The notes: generated by a model from the sequence alone, not told the origin. A DNA stretch of 15,833 nt from RBG-13-66-14 sp964436465 (GCA_964436465.1 CAYTCV010000044.1:1-15833), one strand, 5' to 3'. Counted from the first letter of the stretch, positions 6,135-14,105 are shown. Numbers and translations are program-made.

Positions 6135-6752
6135 CTAGAAGCTCGCCTTGATTTGCCCCCAGCTCGCCTCCTGCACCGCCGACCCGGTGTACTCGAGCTT
6201 CAGCTTCGGGGCGAGCGAGTAGTCCAGGAAGTAATCCCCGCTCATGATGTAGGCGACTTTCTCCTCCTGGACGCTGTTGCGGATGTAGAAGCCGTAGTGG
6301 TCCATGTCCCCGTCAATCCAGCTCTGCACGATGTCGGTGACGTCGATGTCGTACCAAACGTGGTCGTCGGTGACGTTGAAGCCGTCGCCGATGTCGGCGT
6401 TGTAGCCGGGGTTCGTGTTCCAGGTGACGTCGGCCTCGTCCCACTCCCCCTTGATGCGGTAGACGGTCGCCTGGACCGGCGGCCCGCCGGAGAAGTGCTC
6501 GTTGTAGAGCCACAGCGTCGCGTTGATTAGGTCCACGTCCAGGTAGTCGTCGAGCTCGTAAAACTGGATTAAAAAGTCTACGTGGCCCAGCCAGTGGCCG
6601 GCCCAGAGCTGCCACTCGGCGCCGTAATCCCAGTCGGGGGCGTTCTGGCAGATGGTGGCGTCGTTGTTGTCGTTGACGTGGGGCTCGAGGGTGACCTCGG
6701 CGGCGAGGGCGGCACCGGTTAAAAAAATTGATAATACGAGAATGACGCGCAT
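6135..6752 (-). CDS. Secreted DNRLRE domain-containing protein
   Basis: A 205-aa exported protein. Residues 1-18 are a Sec signal peptide (VILVLSIFLTGAALAA). The mature part is one DNRLRE-type (disaggregatase-related/CBM96-like) beta-sandwich: an N-terminal segment leading to LIQFYELDDYLD, then ATLWLYN, VYRIKGEWDEADVTWNTNP, WYDIDVTDIVQSWIDGD, HYGFYIRN and APKLKLEYTG. In other bacteria such domains sit on secreted and surface proteins, often for adhesion or polysaccharide binding. The C-terminus, after a short GSAVQEA linker, is SWGQIKASF and ends in Phe; this may be a sorting or anchoring tag. The ATG has GAGGAGGGG about 6 nt upstream on the minus strand and a weak -10 (TATGAT). It is divergent from sucC. 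Family assignment is good, function unknown. Confidence 0.82.
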   Translation of the reverse strand: MRVILVLSIFLTGAALAAEVTLEPHVNDNNDATICQNAPDWDYGAEWQLWAGHWLGHVDFLIQFYELDDYLDVDLINATLWLYNEHFSGGPPVQATVYRIKGEWDEADVTWNTNPGYNADIGDGFNVTDDHVWYDIDVTDIVQSWIDGDMDHYGFYIRNSVQEEKVAYIMSGDYFLDYSLAPKLKLEYTGSAVQEASWGQIKASF

Positions 6753-6790
6753 CTTCCCCTCCTCGGCTTTATTCGTCGCTTGAGTCCGAC

Positions 6791-6796
6791 ATCATA
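6791..6796 (-). promoter_or_regulatory. Possible -10 box for the DNRLRE gene
   Basis: TATGAT on the minus strand, about 40 bp before the ATG at 6752. No convincing -35 is present at 17 bp. Confidence 0.35.
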
Positions 6797-6834
6797 TTGG
6801 CATATTCGGGAGCGGAGCGCAATCGTCCCTTTCC

Positions 6835-6863
6835 TTGCGGGCGCGTCCGGTCGGTGATAAAAT
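6835..6863 (+). promoter_or_regulatory. Sigma70-type promoter for sucCD
   Basis: TTGCGG (6835-6840), 17-bp spacer, TAAAAT (6858-6863) preceded by TGA as an extended -10. The start site would be near 6870, 31 nt before the sucC GTG. The promoter before the metallophosphoesterase (14106-14134) has almost the same boxes and the same spacing. Confidence 0.75.
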
Positions 6864-6900
6864 TCACCGGTCTTTATCTTCGATGAAAGGGGAACGACGG

Positions 6901-8036
6901 GTGAAAATCCACGAATACCAGGCCAAGGAGCTGTTCCGCAGGTTCGGCATCCCCACGAGCCGGGGCGTGGTGGTGACCGACCCGGCGGATGCTCCCCGGG
7001 CGGCGGCGGAGATGGGCTACCCCTGCGTGGTGAAGGCCCAGGTCCACGTGGGCGGCCGGGGGAAGGCCGGCGGCGTGAAGCTGGCCAAAAACGAGGCCGA
7101 GCTAAAACAGTACGCCGCGGCCATTCTCGGCATGGATATAAAAGGCCTCGTGGTGGAGCGGGTGCTCATAGACGAGGCGGTGGACATCGCCGACGAGCTC
7201 TACCTGGGCATCGTCCTGGACCGGGCGTCGAAGTACCCGGTGTTCATGGTCTCCGCGGCGGGCGGGGTGGACATCGAGGAGGTGGCGGCCAAGACGCCGG
7301 AAAAAATCCTGAAGCTCCCCGTGGACCCGGCGGTCGGGTTCTGGCCGCACCACGGGCGGCGGCTGGCCGGCTTCCTCTCCCGGGACGCGGGTATTCAAAA
7401 GCAGCTCGCCGATTTCCTGGCCAAGCTCTATAAGCTCTTCCTGGCCACCGACGCCTCCCTGGCCGAAATCAACCCCTGCGTCATCACGCGAGACGGTCGG
7501 GCGGTGGCCATCGACGCCAAAATCAACTTCGACGACAACGCCCTCTTCCGCCAGGCCGACGTGGAGGCCATGCGCGACGTGAGCGAAGAGGACCCGCTGG
7601 AGCTCAAGGCCAAGGCCGCGGGCCTGTCCTACGTCAAGCTCTCCGGGGACGTGGGCTGCATCGTCAACGGCGCCGGGCTGGCCATGACCACCATGGACCT
7701 CATTAAGCACTTCGGCTCCGAGCCGGCCAACTTCCTCGACGTGGGCGGCTCCTCCGACCCGGCCAAGGTGCTGACCGCCATGGAAATCGTCACCGGCGAC
7801 CCGGACGTTAAAGCGATACTTTTGAACATCTTCGGGGGCATCACGCGCTGCGACGACATCGCCGCGGGGCTCCTGGCGGCCCTGAAAAAGATGCCGCTGA
7901 CGATTCCGCTGGTGGTGCGCCTCACCGGGACCAACGAGGACCAGGGGCGGGCGATGCTGGCCGAGGCCGGAATTTCCGCCGGTGTGAACCTGGACGAGGC
8001 GGTCCGGAAGGCCGTCGCCGCCGCGAGGGAGGGACG

Positions 8037-8040
<4 letters not shown>
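6901..8040 (+). CDS. sucC: Succinyl-CoA synthetase (ADP-forming), beta subunit
   Basis: A 379-aa SucC (E. coli 388 aa). With SucD it makes ATP (or GTP), succinate and CoA from succinyl-CoA in the TCA cycle. The N-terminal ATP-grasp domain begins MKIHEYQAKELF and holds K45 and the glycine-rich loop GGRGKAGG (51-58). The core has AEINPCVIT and the metal-binding region DAKINFDDNALFR. The C-terminal CoA-ligase domain has GAGLAMTTMD, NIFGGITRCDDIA and RLTGTNEDQGR. The GTG at 6901 is the start: it gives the standard N-terminus and has AAAGGGGA about 8 nt upstream. A longer frame from TTG 6835 begins inside the -35 box. An ATG at 6883 is possible but would add six unusual residues. The stop overlaps the sucD start in ATGA, a sign of tight translational coupling. 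Confidence 0.96.
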
Positions 8041-8909
<869 letters not shown>

Positions 8910-8933
8910 TTACCGGGTGAAGCATCATGCTTC

Positions 8934-8996
8934 GGCGTGCCGGCGGCCGACCGGCCCAGCCGGCTTCCGGGCCTGCTGAAAGCGCGGCTGGGGTAG
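8934..8996 (+). pseudogene. Degenerate duplicate of the sucD 3' end
   Basis: These 63 bases align with sucD 8844-8909, with one codon missing, at about 45 of 63 identical positions by hand count; the first 33 bases match at about 27. In frame they read GVPAADRPSRLPGLLKARLG then stop, against sucD GVPVADLPSQLPNLLAERLRG then stop. The copy has no visible upstream part of sucD. The likeliest explanation is an old tandem duplication that decayed or was mostly deleted. Selection on the fragment is not evident. Confidence 0.6.
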
Positions 8997-9363
8997 GTCC
9001 GCGCCGTATACCAGGGCGCCATCGTCACCGTCGTGCCGCTTTGTCGTTGGAGGGCTACCGGCGGTGGCACATTTCCGGCGGCTTGCACCATCGTTGGAAC
9101 CGCACCCGTGGAAATTCAGATTCAACCAATAAGGGATTGCCCAATAGGTCGTTTTTCTGCAATACCGGTCATGGTAGGATGAAATTCGGCTTCATGCCGT
9201 GTGAGTGTTCGGTCGAGGCCACTACACTCCTATATCCTACCTTTTCTATTTTCCGGCGGTTGACCGTTGGCGTTGGAAAAGCAGAGTTTGAGTTTGTGCA
9301 CGGTCCCGAAAGGTGCCCGCCGGTTCCCTGGTCCGCTTTTTGCTCCCCAAAATGTTGTATTCG
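8997..9363. other. Gene-free stretch with a faint internal repeat
   Basis: No convincing coding sequence, RNA gene or terminator. Base composition falls towards A/T in 9100-9260 compared with the flanking genes. Two segments, 9072-9099 and 9250-9278, share TTTCCGGCGG at the left and CGTTGGAA at the right with a changed middle. The open frames crossing it have no start signal or family-like sequence. Confidence 0.5.
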
Positions 9364-9393
9364 TTGACACTTATCCGACCGTCCTGCTATACT
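9364..9393 (+). promoter_or_regulatory. Strong promoter of the beta-barrel gene
   Basis: A perfect TTGACA (9364-9369), 18-bp spacer, and the extended -10 TGCTATACT with hexamer at 9388-9393. Predicted start near 9400, 28 nt before the TTG. Confidence 0.82.
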
Positions 9394-9427
9394 GCCGACA
9401 AAATGGGGTCCCCGGCGGGAGGGCGCC

Positions 9428-10012
9428 TTGCGTAAAGTCTTCGTGGTGCTGCTTTTACTGCTGACGGTGGCGGCTCTCGCCGAGGCGCCGCGCAAGCCCA
9501 TTGCCGGCTTCACCACGGGGCTCTTCGGCGGTTACTGGATTTACTCCGGACCTTCCTTCTTCTTCCACGAAGGCTACGGCGGGTCCTTCCGCGTCGGGTA
9601 CCGTTTCAAGCGCGGCGAGCTCGAGCTCAACGGCTTCTTCGAGTATACCAGCCTGGTGGTGACCGACGTCTGGCTGCACCAGGACCCGGACGCGACCGCC
9701 AACCTGATGACCTTCGGCATTTCCCCGCGCATCAGCTTCTCGCCCACCACGTGGATTTCGCCGTACTTCGGGGCCGGACCGGCGTACACGCTCCGGACGA
9801 GCTCCCTGGGCCTCGAGCGCGAGAGCGGGGAACGCTTCAACTACTTCCAGAACGCCCAGAGCTTCGCCGTCTTCGTCGAGGTGGGGGCGGAATTCCCCCT
9901 CCAGCCGTCGGTGATAGTAGAGGTGGGCTGCCACTACGTCCACCCCTTCACCCCCGAGGAGGAGCGGTTCTCCGGGATAACCTTCGGCGCCGGAGTGAGT
10001 TTCTACTTCTGA
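9428..10012 (+). CDS. Outer-membrane beta-barrel protein
   Basis: A 194-aa protein with a signal peptide (about 1-18, VFVVLLLLLTVAALAEA) and a mature part made of alternating hydrophobic/polar strands: GSFRVGYRF, ELELNGFFEYTSLV, TFGISPRISFS, WISPYFGAGPAYTL, SFAVFVEVGAEFPL, VIVEVGCHYVHPF and ITFGAGVSFYF. It ends in a C-terminal Phe preceded by Tyr-Phe alternation, the recognition signal for outer-membrane assembly by BamA. The size fits an eight-stranded OmpA/OmpX-type barrel. The start is TTG with GGGAGGG 4 nt upstream, downstream of a strong promoter, so it may be highly expressed. It is a single-gene unit ended by the hairpin at 10109. Its specific role cannot be read from the sequence. Confidence 0.85.
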   Translation: MRKVFVVLLLLLTVAALAEAPRKPIAGFTTGLFGGYWIYSGPSFFFHEGYGGSFRVGYRFKRGELELNGFFEYTSLVVTDVWLHQDPDATANLMTFGISPRISFSPTTWISPYFGAGPAYTLRTSSLGLERESGERFNYFQNAQSFAVFVEVGAEFPLQPSVIVEVGCHYVHPFTPEEERFSGITFGAGVSFYF

Positions 10013-10108
10013 CGCAGGGGTGCCGGAGCGCGGCGTAGCCGGGGCGTAGGGCGGTTGGCCGTTGGGGAGTGGACCGTATCTTCCGGGGACCTATGACATG
10101 AACGCACG

Positions 10109-10128
10109 CCGCCGAGGGGCGGTTTTTT
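10109..10128 (+). terminator. Intrinsic terminator of the beta-barrel gene
   Basis: CCGCC (10109-10113), loop GAGG, GGCGG (10118-10122), then six Ts (10123-10128). It lies about 100 nt after the stop. Confidence 0.7.
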
Positions 10129-10170
10129 ATACCGTTGGCCGTCCGCGCGGCCGGGGCGAGGGTTGCATGT

Positions 10171-10207
10171 CCCCTCTCCCCTTTGGGGGGAGGGTTAGGG
10201 TGAGGGG
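10171..10207 (-). repeat. Family B hairpin repeat, copy 3, inverted
   Basis: CCCTCTCCCC (10172-10181), TTT loop, GGGGGGAGGG (10185-10194) with one mismatch, then TTAGGGTGAGGGG. Read on the minus strand it has the same leader-then-stem order as 3007-3043. Confidence 0.75.
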
Positions 10208-10214
10208 TAAACGC

Positions 10215-10244
10215 GGCGGGGACGGAGCCCCGCCCCGGCGTTTT
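10215..10244 (+). repeat. Family A-like hairpin repeat
   Basis: GGCGGGG (10215-10221), loop ACGGAG, CCCCGCC (10228-10234), then CCGGCG and TTTT (10241-10244). Outer stem as in family A but without the GTAG leader. Possible weak terminator. Confidence 0.5.
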
Positions 10245-10321
10245 AATCACGCGGTGGATTCACCCGCACCTTAAAAAAACGGCTCGCGGGGGCTGTGTAT
10301 TCCGCCGCCGATGAATCGGCG

Positions 10322-10350
10322 TTCCGCCGAGGGCACGAATCTGGTAAACT
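10322..10350 (+). promoter_or_regulatory. Probable extended -10 promoter for nnr
   Basis: TGG-TAAACT with hexamer at 10345-10350. The best -35 at 17 bp is only TTCCGC (10322-10327). The start site would be near 10357, inside or just before the hairpin at 10351-10367. Confidence 0.5.
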
Positions 10351-10367
10351 GGGGGAGATTTTCCCCC
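10351..10367 (+). promoter_or_regulatory. Hairpin at the 5' end of the nnr leader
   Basis: GGGGGA (10351-10356), loop GATTT, TCCCCC (10362-10367), 15 nt before the Shine-Dalgarno GGAGG (10382-10386). It does not cover the ribosome site. It could stabilise the transcript or simply be an inverted repeat at the start site. Confidence 0.4.
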
Positions 10368-10392
10368 ATCCAACCCCCCACGGAGGACCGAC

Positions 10393-11931
10393 ATGCGACC
10401 GGTGGCCACCACCGAAGAGATGCGGCTGATTGACGGCGTCACCATCGAGGGCGACGGCCTGGCCGGGACGGCCCTGATGGAGAACGCCGGGCGCGGCGTC
10501 GTCCGGGAGATTATCACCCGTTTCCCCGACCTGGGGCCCGGCGACGTGGTGGTGGTCGTGGGGAAGGGGAACAACGGCGGCGACGGGCTGGTGGCCGCCC
10601 GCCACCTGGCCGGCTCCGGTGTCGAGCCGCTGGTCTTTTCCGTGGGCGACCCGGCCGAGCTCACCGGCGACGCCCTGGCCAACTGGAACGTGCTCCGGGC
10701 CGGGGGGCGCGGGGTGTGGGTCATCGAGGGCGAGGATGACGTGACCGAGCTGGCGCGCGCCCTGGAGAACGCCGTCGTCGCGGTGGACGCGCTCCTGGGA
10801 ACCGGCGTGTCGGGCGAGCCGCGGGGGCTTTTCGCCCCGGTGATTCGGGCGCTCAACGACGGCTCCGCCTTCGTCGTCGCGGTGGACGTCCCCTCCGGGC
10901 TGGATTCGACCACCGGCGCCGCGGGGCTGGCGGTCCAGGCCGACCTCACCGTGACCCTGGCCTGCCCCAAGACGGGGCTCTTCCTCCCGCCGGGGTACCT
11001 TTTGACCGGTGAGGTCGTCACCGCGCCCATCGGCGTCAACCCCGAGCGGTTCGCCGGTCTGCGGACGTTCCTGGCCGAGCCCGGCGACGCGGCGCCCTAC
11101 TTCGAACCCCTCCCCCCGGACACGCACAAGGGCGGGCGGGGGACGGTGAACGTCCTGGCCGGATGCCGGGATTACTCGGGGGCGGCGGGGCTCGCCTGCC
11201 TGGCGGCCTGCCGCACCGGAGCGGGGCTCGTGACCCTCTGCGCCACCGCCTCCACCCTCCTTCTGGTCAAGCCGGCCATGCTGGGGGTCACCTCGGTGGA
11301 GCTGCCCGACGAGGCCGGTTTCGTCACCCACTACGGGGCGCAACCGGCCCTGGAGCAGCTCAACTCCGGGGACGCGGCGGTCGTCGGTCCGGGCCTGGGC
11401 GCCGACGAGTGCGTCGGGCGGACCCTGGAGGCCGTACTGCCCGGCGTCCGGGTGCCTCTGGTCGTGGATGCCGACGGGCTGAACACCACCGGCCTGGACG
11501 TGCTCGCGCGGGTGCAGGCCCCGCTGGTCATCACGCCGCACCCCGGCGAGGCGGGGCGGCTTTTAGGTTCCTCCGCCACGGAGGTCAACGCGGACCGCCT
11601 CGGCGCCGCGCGGAGGCTGGCGGAGGAAATCGGCGGCGTGTGCCTGCTGAAGGGCTACCGCACCGTGGTGGCCTCCGCCGACGGAACCGCCTGCTTCATT
11701 CCCGCCGGGGACTGGCGCATGGCGGTGGGCGGCTCGGGGGACGTGCTGGCCGGCGTCATCGGGGCGCTTTTAGCGCGGGGGGTGGAGCCGTTCTCGGCCG
11801 CCGTGGCCGGGGCGTACCTCCACGGGTCGGCCGGGGAGTCGGCGGCGGAATCGGCCGGCGACTGGAGCGTCTCGCCCGAGGATATTTTGGAAGCGATTCC
11901 GGAGGCCATCGAGGCGGTTCGCGGCGAGTAA
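10393..11931 (+). CDS. nnr: Bifunctional NAD(P)HX epimerase / ADP-dependent NAD(P)HX dehydratase
   Basis: A 512-aa fusion, the usual bacterial length, that repairs hydrated NADH and NADPH. The N-terminal YjeF_N epimerase domain (about 1-225) holds GKGNNGGDGLVAARHL with GNNGGDG at 59-65, DALLGTGVSGEPRG with D132, and VDVPSGLD (164-171). The C-terminal ribokinase-like dehydratase domain (about 240-505) begins HKGGRGTVNVLAG (245-257) and carries VVGPGLG, VVDADGLN, ITPHPGEAGRLLG, LLKGYRTVV and GGSGDVLAG with the catalytic D450. The more usual form of the last motif is GTGDVLAG; here Ser replaces Thr, a mild change. ATG 10393 has GGAGG 6 nt upstream. The gene stands alone between repeat-rich gaps. 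The family is certain. Confidence 0.95.
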   Translation: MRPVATTEEMRLIDGVTIEGDGLAGTALMENAGRGVVREIITRFPDLGPGDVVVVVGKGNNGGDGLVAARHLAGSGVEPLVFSVGDPAELTGDALANWNVLRAGGRGVWVIEGEDDVTELARALENAVVAVDALLGTGVSGEPRGLFAPVIRALNDGSAFVVAVDVPSGLDSTTGAAGLAVQADLTVTLACPKTGLFLPPGYLLTGEVVTAPIGVNPERFAGLRTFLAEPGDAAPYFEPLPPDTHKGGRGTVNVLAGCRDYSGAAGLACLAACRTGAGLVTLCATASTLLLVKPAMLGVTSVELPDEAGFVTHYGAQPALEQLNSGDAAVVGPGLGADECVGRTLEAVLPGVRVPLVVDADGLNTTGLDVLARVQAPLVITPHPGEAGRLLGSSATEVNADRLGAARRLAEEIGGVCLLKGYRTVVASADGTACFIPAGDWRMAVGGSGDVLAGVIGALLARGVEPFSAAVAGAYLHGSAGESAAESAGDWSVSPEDILEAIPEAIEAVRGE

Positions 11932-11935
11932 GGTT

Positions 11936-11975
11936 TTCCCTCTCCCCGTGGGAGAGGGAATGAGGGTGAGGGCTT
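11936..11975 (-). repeat. Family B hairpin repeat, copy 4, inverted
   Basis: TTCCCTCTCCC (11936-11946), loop CGT, GGGAGAGGGAA (11950-11960): an 11-bp perfect stem, followed by TGAGGGTGAGGGC. It is the reverse complement of the layout at 3007-3043 and starts 4 nt after the nnr stop. No T-run follows, but it may protect the 3' end. Confidence 0.8.
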
Positions 11976-11998
11976 CCTTATAAACCAGGCGGCCTGCG

Positions 11999-12041
11999 GA
12001 GGACTCGTCCTACGGGGCCGACCTACATCGTCGCAAAATCG
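11999..12041. repeat. Dispersed repeat, copy 2
   Basis: Exact 16-bp match (11999-12014) to 15-30, then partial similarity through the CGCAA block. Lies between two family repeats. Confidence 0.6.
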
Positions 12042-12060
12042 CCTACGGGGGGTGAAGCGG

Positions 12061-12116
12061 TTCCCTTTCCCTTCCAGTGAGCGGCGCGCCGACGGGCTAG
12101 GGTGAGGGTAAAGGCT
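12061..12116 (-). repeat. Family B/C mosaic repeat, degenerate
   Basis: Contains CGCCGACGGGCT (12087-12098), the reverse complement of 6069-6080, followed by AGGGTGAGGGTAAAGGC, which resembles the family B leader in inverse orientation. The stem part (TTCCCTTTCCC) is degraded. It looks like one unit built of pieces of families B and C. Confidence 0.5.
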
Positions 12117-12120
12117 TGAA

Positions 12121-12149
12121 GGCGGCGGGGATGGGAATCCCCGCCCTAC
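12121..12149 (-). repeat. Family A hairpin repeat, inverted
   Basis: GGCGGGGAT (12124-12132), loop GGGA, ATCCCCGCC (12137-12145), then CTAC. On the minus strand it reads GTAGGGCGGGGATTCCC, the same leader as 2763-2779. It lies 28 bp before the acetyltransferase start. Confidence 0.75.
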
Positions 12150-12177
12150 GGAGACCGGGCAACGGCGGAGGTCGGCT

Positions 12178-12726
12178 ATGGACGATAAACCGGACGTGTT
12201 CCTCGCGGGGGAGCGGGTGTATCTCTCGCCGGTGCGCATAGAGGACGCCCCGCTCTACGCCCGCTGGCTCAACGACGCCGACACCCGCCGCAACCTCACC
12301 ATGTGCCTGCCGCTGACCCGGGGGCAGGAGGAGGACTGGGTCCGCTCCGTGGGCAAAAACCCCGACGACGTGGTCCTGGCCGTCCGCCTGACCGACGGCG
12401 ACCGCCTGGCGGGAAACGTCGGCCTGCACCGAATTGACCGCATCCACCGCTGTGCCGAGTTCGGCGTCTTCATCGGTCCGCCCGAGCTCCGGGGGCAGGG
12501 CTACGGCACCGAGGCCACCGCCCTGACCCTGAAGTACGGCTTCGGGGAGTTGAATCTCCACCGCATCGGGCTCCGGGTGTACGAGTTCAACGAGGGCGGC
12601 ATCCGGGCCTACGCCCGGTGCGGCTTCCGGGAGGAGGGGCGGCTGCGGGAGGAATACTCCCACGGCGGCCGCCGGTACGACGTGGTGCTGATGGGCATTC
12701 TGGCGCGGGAGTTCTTCGCCGGTTAG
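12178..12726 (+). CDS. GNAT-family N-acetyltransferase (RimJ/RimL-like)
   Basis: A 182-aa single-domain acetyltransferase that uses acetyl-CoA. It begins in the RimL style (LAGERVYLSPVRIEDAPLYARWLND). The acetyl-CoA pyrophosphate loop is R105-G-Q-G-Y-G110, preceded by the strand FGVFIGPPEL. The late motif NEGGIRAYARCGFREEGRLRE is typical of the RimJ/RimL subgroup, where the substrate is a protein N-terminus or a small amine; the substrate here cannot be told. ATG 12178 has GGAGG 6 nt upstream. No clear promoter was found in the repeat-rich gap before it. The next gene starts 10 nt after its stop, so the two are probably co-transcribed. Confidence 0.88.
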   Translation: MDDKPDVFLAGERVYLSPVRIEDAPLYARWLNDADTRRNLTMCLPLTRGQEEDWVRSVGKNPDDVVLAVRLTDGDRLAGNVGLHRIDRIHRCAEFGVFIGPPELRGQGYGTEATALTLKYGFGELNLHRIGLRVYEFNEGGIRAYARCGFREEGRLREEYSHGGRRYDVVLMGILAREFFAG

Positions 12727-12736
12727 GCGGTTTCCA

Positions 12737-13225
12737 TTGCGGTGGCTGGTAGTCATTCTCGGCTGCGTTCTGTTCATCCCCGCCCCGGCGGGGGAGGTGG
12801 AGCTGTCCCCCTCCGTCGTCCTCATACTGCCCGACGGCCTCGACGCGGAGCTCTACCCCGGCTACGGCGACGCGCTGGCCATCGTGGAGCTATCCTACGC
12901 CCAGACGGGCAAGCCGTTCGCCTCGGGGGCGGTGGAGGAGGGGCCGGACTACGAGTGCGCGCCGGACGCCGCGGACCTGGCGGTGCTCCTGGCCGGGCGC
13001 TTCCCGTCGTTGCGGCCGGAGTCGCTGGTAGACGCGCGCACGGGCGGCGACGGGGGGCGCCTGTTCCGGCTGGAGGTCTACCCCAAGGGCGGCTTCTACA
13101 CCTGCCGCGTCATCGGGGCCTTCTACTCGCCGGCGGGGTGCTTCGTGGTGGACTTCGCCGCCACGGCCCCGCGGTCCGAGGCGGTGGAGGCCCTGTCACG
13201 GCTGGATTTCCGCGCCTCGGATTGA
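12737..13225 (+). CDS. Small secreted protein, unknown function
   Basis: A 162-aa protein with a signal peptide (about 1-18, WLVVILGCVLFIPAPAG). The mature part has alternating strands and one or two helices and ends with LEVYPKGGFYTCRVIGAF, a cysteine-containing strand (YSPAGCFVVDFAA) and a final helix with SEAVEALSRLDFR. That late pattern resembles PsbP/DUF1795-like domains (strand, strand, helix, then the xLxSF ending), but this is pattern recognition only. It has three cysteines in the mature part (positions about 72, 117 and 134), besides one in the signal peptide. The start is TTG with a weak AGGCGG about 6 nt upstream. It is 10 nt after the acetyltransferase. Confidence 0.65.
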   Translation: MRWLVVILGCVLFIPAPAGEVELSPSVVLILPDGLDAELYPGYGDALAIVELSYAQTGKPFASGAVEEGPDYECAPDAADLAVLLAGRFPSLRPESLVDARTGGDGGRLFRLEVYPKGGFYTCRVIGAFYSPAGCFVVDFAATAPRSEAVEALSRLDFRASD

Positions 13226-13238
13226 GGCCGCGAAATAC

Positions 13239-13267
13239 TTGTCATCCCCCCCGAATGGGGCTATAAT
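13239..13267 (+). promoter_or_regulatory. Strong sigma70-type promoter
   Basis: TTGTCA (13239-13244), 17-bp spacer, perfect TATAAT (13262-13267). Predicted start near 13274, giving a leader of about 34 nt to ATG 13308. The TTG at 13239 that opens the longer frame is the first triplet of this -35 box. Confidence 0.85.
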
Positions 13268-13307
13268 TACCCAATTCTCGCCCTACTTTCTTCCGGGAGG
13301 TTTCGTC

Positions 13308-13838
13308 ATGCGCAAGACAATCCTCATCCTGCTCGGCATGGTCCTGGCGGTGCTGGCCACCACCACGGGCGGCGGCACCGGGACGCCCTCGGGTGGGGGC
13401 GCCTCCTCGCCCGACTTCACCGCCACCATCGGCGGCGTAGCGGTCGGAATTACCCTGCCCGGCGACGGCTGGAGCCAGGGTGCCCTCTCACCCGGCAAGT
13501 TCACCATCAACGGGCCGAACAGCGTCTCCATCACCGTCACCCCGCTGAACTCCGCCGTGGGCCTGAATACCGGCGACATGGACGCGCTGTGCAAGGACAA
13601 GCTGGCGGAGAAGACCAACGCGGTGACCACGGGCACCAAGGTCGCCGTGGACAAGAACTCCGGGGGCGTAACCTACGCGCTGCGTTACTACACGTCGGGC
13701 GGCAACGTGCACTTCGTGGGCGTCTCCGGCACCGGCACCTGCGGCGTTATGTTCTACGCCAAGGTTCCCACGGCGCAGAAGAACGCCATGCAGACCGCCC
13801 TCAAGAACATCCTGAACGCGCTGGCCCTGAGCAAGTAG
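13308..13838 (+). CDS. Small secreted protein with Gly/Thr/Ser linker, unknown function
   Basis: A 176-aa protein. Signal peptide about 1-17 (TILILLGMVLAVLA), then a low-complexity linker rich in G, T and S (about 18-33), then a globular domain: ATIGGVAVGITLPGDGWS, SVSITVTPL, a helix with MDALCKDKLAEK, GGVTYALRYYTSGGNVHFVGVSG, TCGVMFYAKVP and a final helix QKNAMQTALKNILNAL. The fold order resembles PsbP/DUF1795-like domains, as does the preceding gene product, so they may be distant relatives; this is inference. Two cysteines could form a disulfide. ATG 13308 has GGGAGG 7 nt upstream and a strong promoter, so it may be abundant. It forms a unit of its own, probably ended at 14069-14099. Confidence 0.75.
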   Translation: MRKTILILLGMVLAVLATTTGGGTGTPSGGGASSPDFTATIGGVAVGITLPGDGWSQGALSPGKFTINGPNSVSITVTPLNSAVGLNTGDMDALCKDKLAEKTNAVTTGTKVAVDKNSGGVTYALRYYTSGGNVHFVGVSGTGTCGVMFYAKVPTAQKNAMQTALKNILNALALSK

Positions 13839-14068
13839 CCGGTCGCCCCGGGGTCGGGGAGCGGTCTCTTCCGCCGCGGGAATGTCGCGGTGGAGGAAAG
13901 CCGGTCGCCCACTGGGCGGGTCCGCGGCATATGGCGGCTCGGCGTGCTCACGGGCCGCTCCGGGGCGGTAGGCGGGCACGGAATCGGGCTTTCCCCGGTC
14001 GGCCATCCGGCTATCGGCGGGTACCGATACGGCCGGAACAGGTGGAATGTATCGGCATTCGGCCTGAT
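13839..14068. other. Gene-free leader/trailer region with small repeats
   Basis: No coding sequence is supported. AGCCGGTCGCCC occurs at 13837-13848 (overlapping the stop codon of the previous gene) and again at 13899-13910. An imperfect hairpin lies at 14007-14036: CCGGC-TATCGG, a 6-nt loop, CCGATA, a 2-nt bulge, GCCGG. It may be a structured 3' UTR or a decayed repeat. Confidence 0.4.
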
Positions 14069-14099
14069 GGGTGGGACCTGCGGGTCCCGCCCTTTCTTT
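14069..14099 (+). terminator. Intrinsic terminator, family A-like stem
   Basis: GGGTGGGACC (14069-14078), loop TGCG, GGTCCCGCCC (14083-14092) with one G-T pair, then TTTCTTT (14093-14099). It is about 230 nt after the stop of the small secreted protein and just upstream of the next promoter. Confidence 0.7.
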
Positions 14100-14105
14100 G
14101 GCGGC

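Noticed and set aside
6006..6530. Plus-strand open frame across repeats and the DNRLRE gene
   Set aside because: It covers repeat DNA and the antisense of a well-supported secreted protein.
9179..9367. Small cysteine-rich open frame starting at ATG 9179
   Set aside because: It runs into the TTGACA promoter box of the next gene, has no good ribosome site and resembles nothing; not supported as a gene.
10243..11541. 432-residue minus-strand open frame opposite nnr
   Set aside because: Antisense shadow of a certain gene; composition typical of reversed GC-rich coding DNA.
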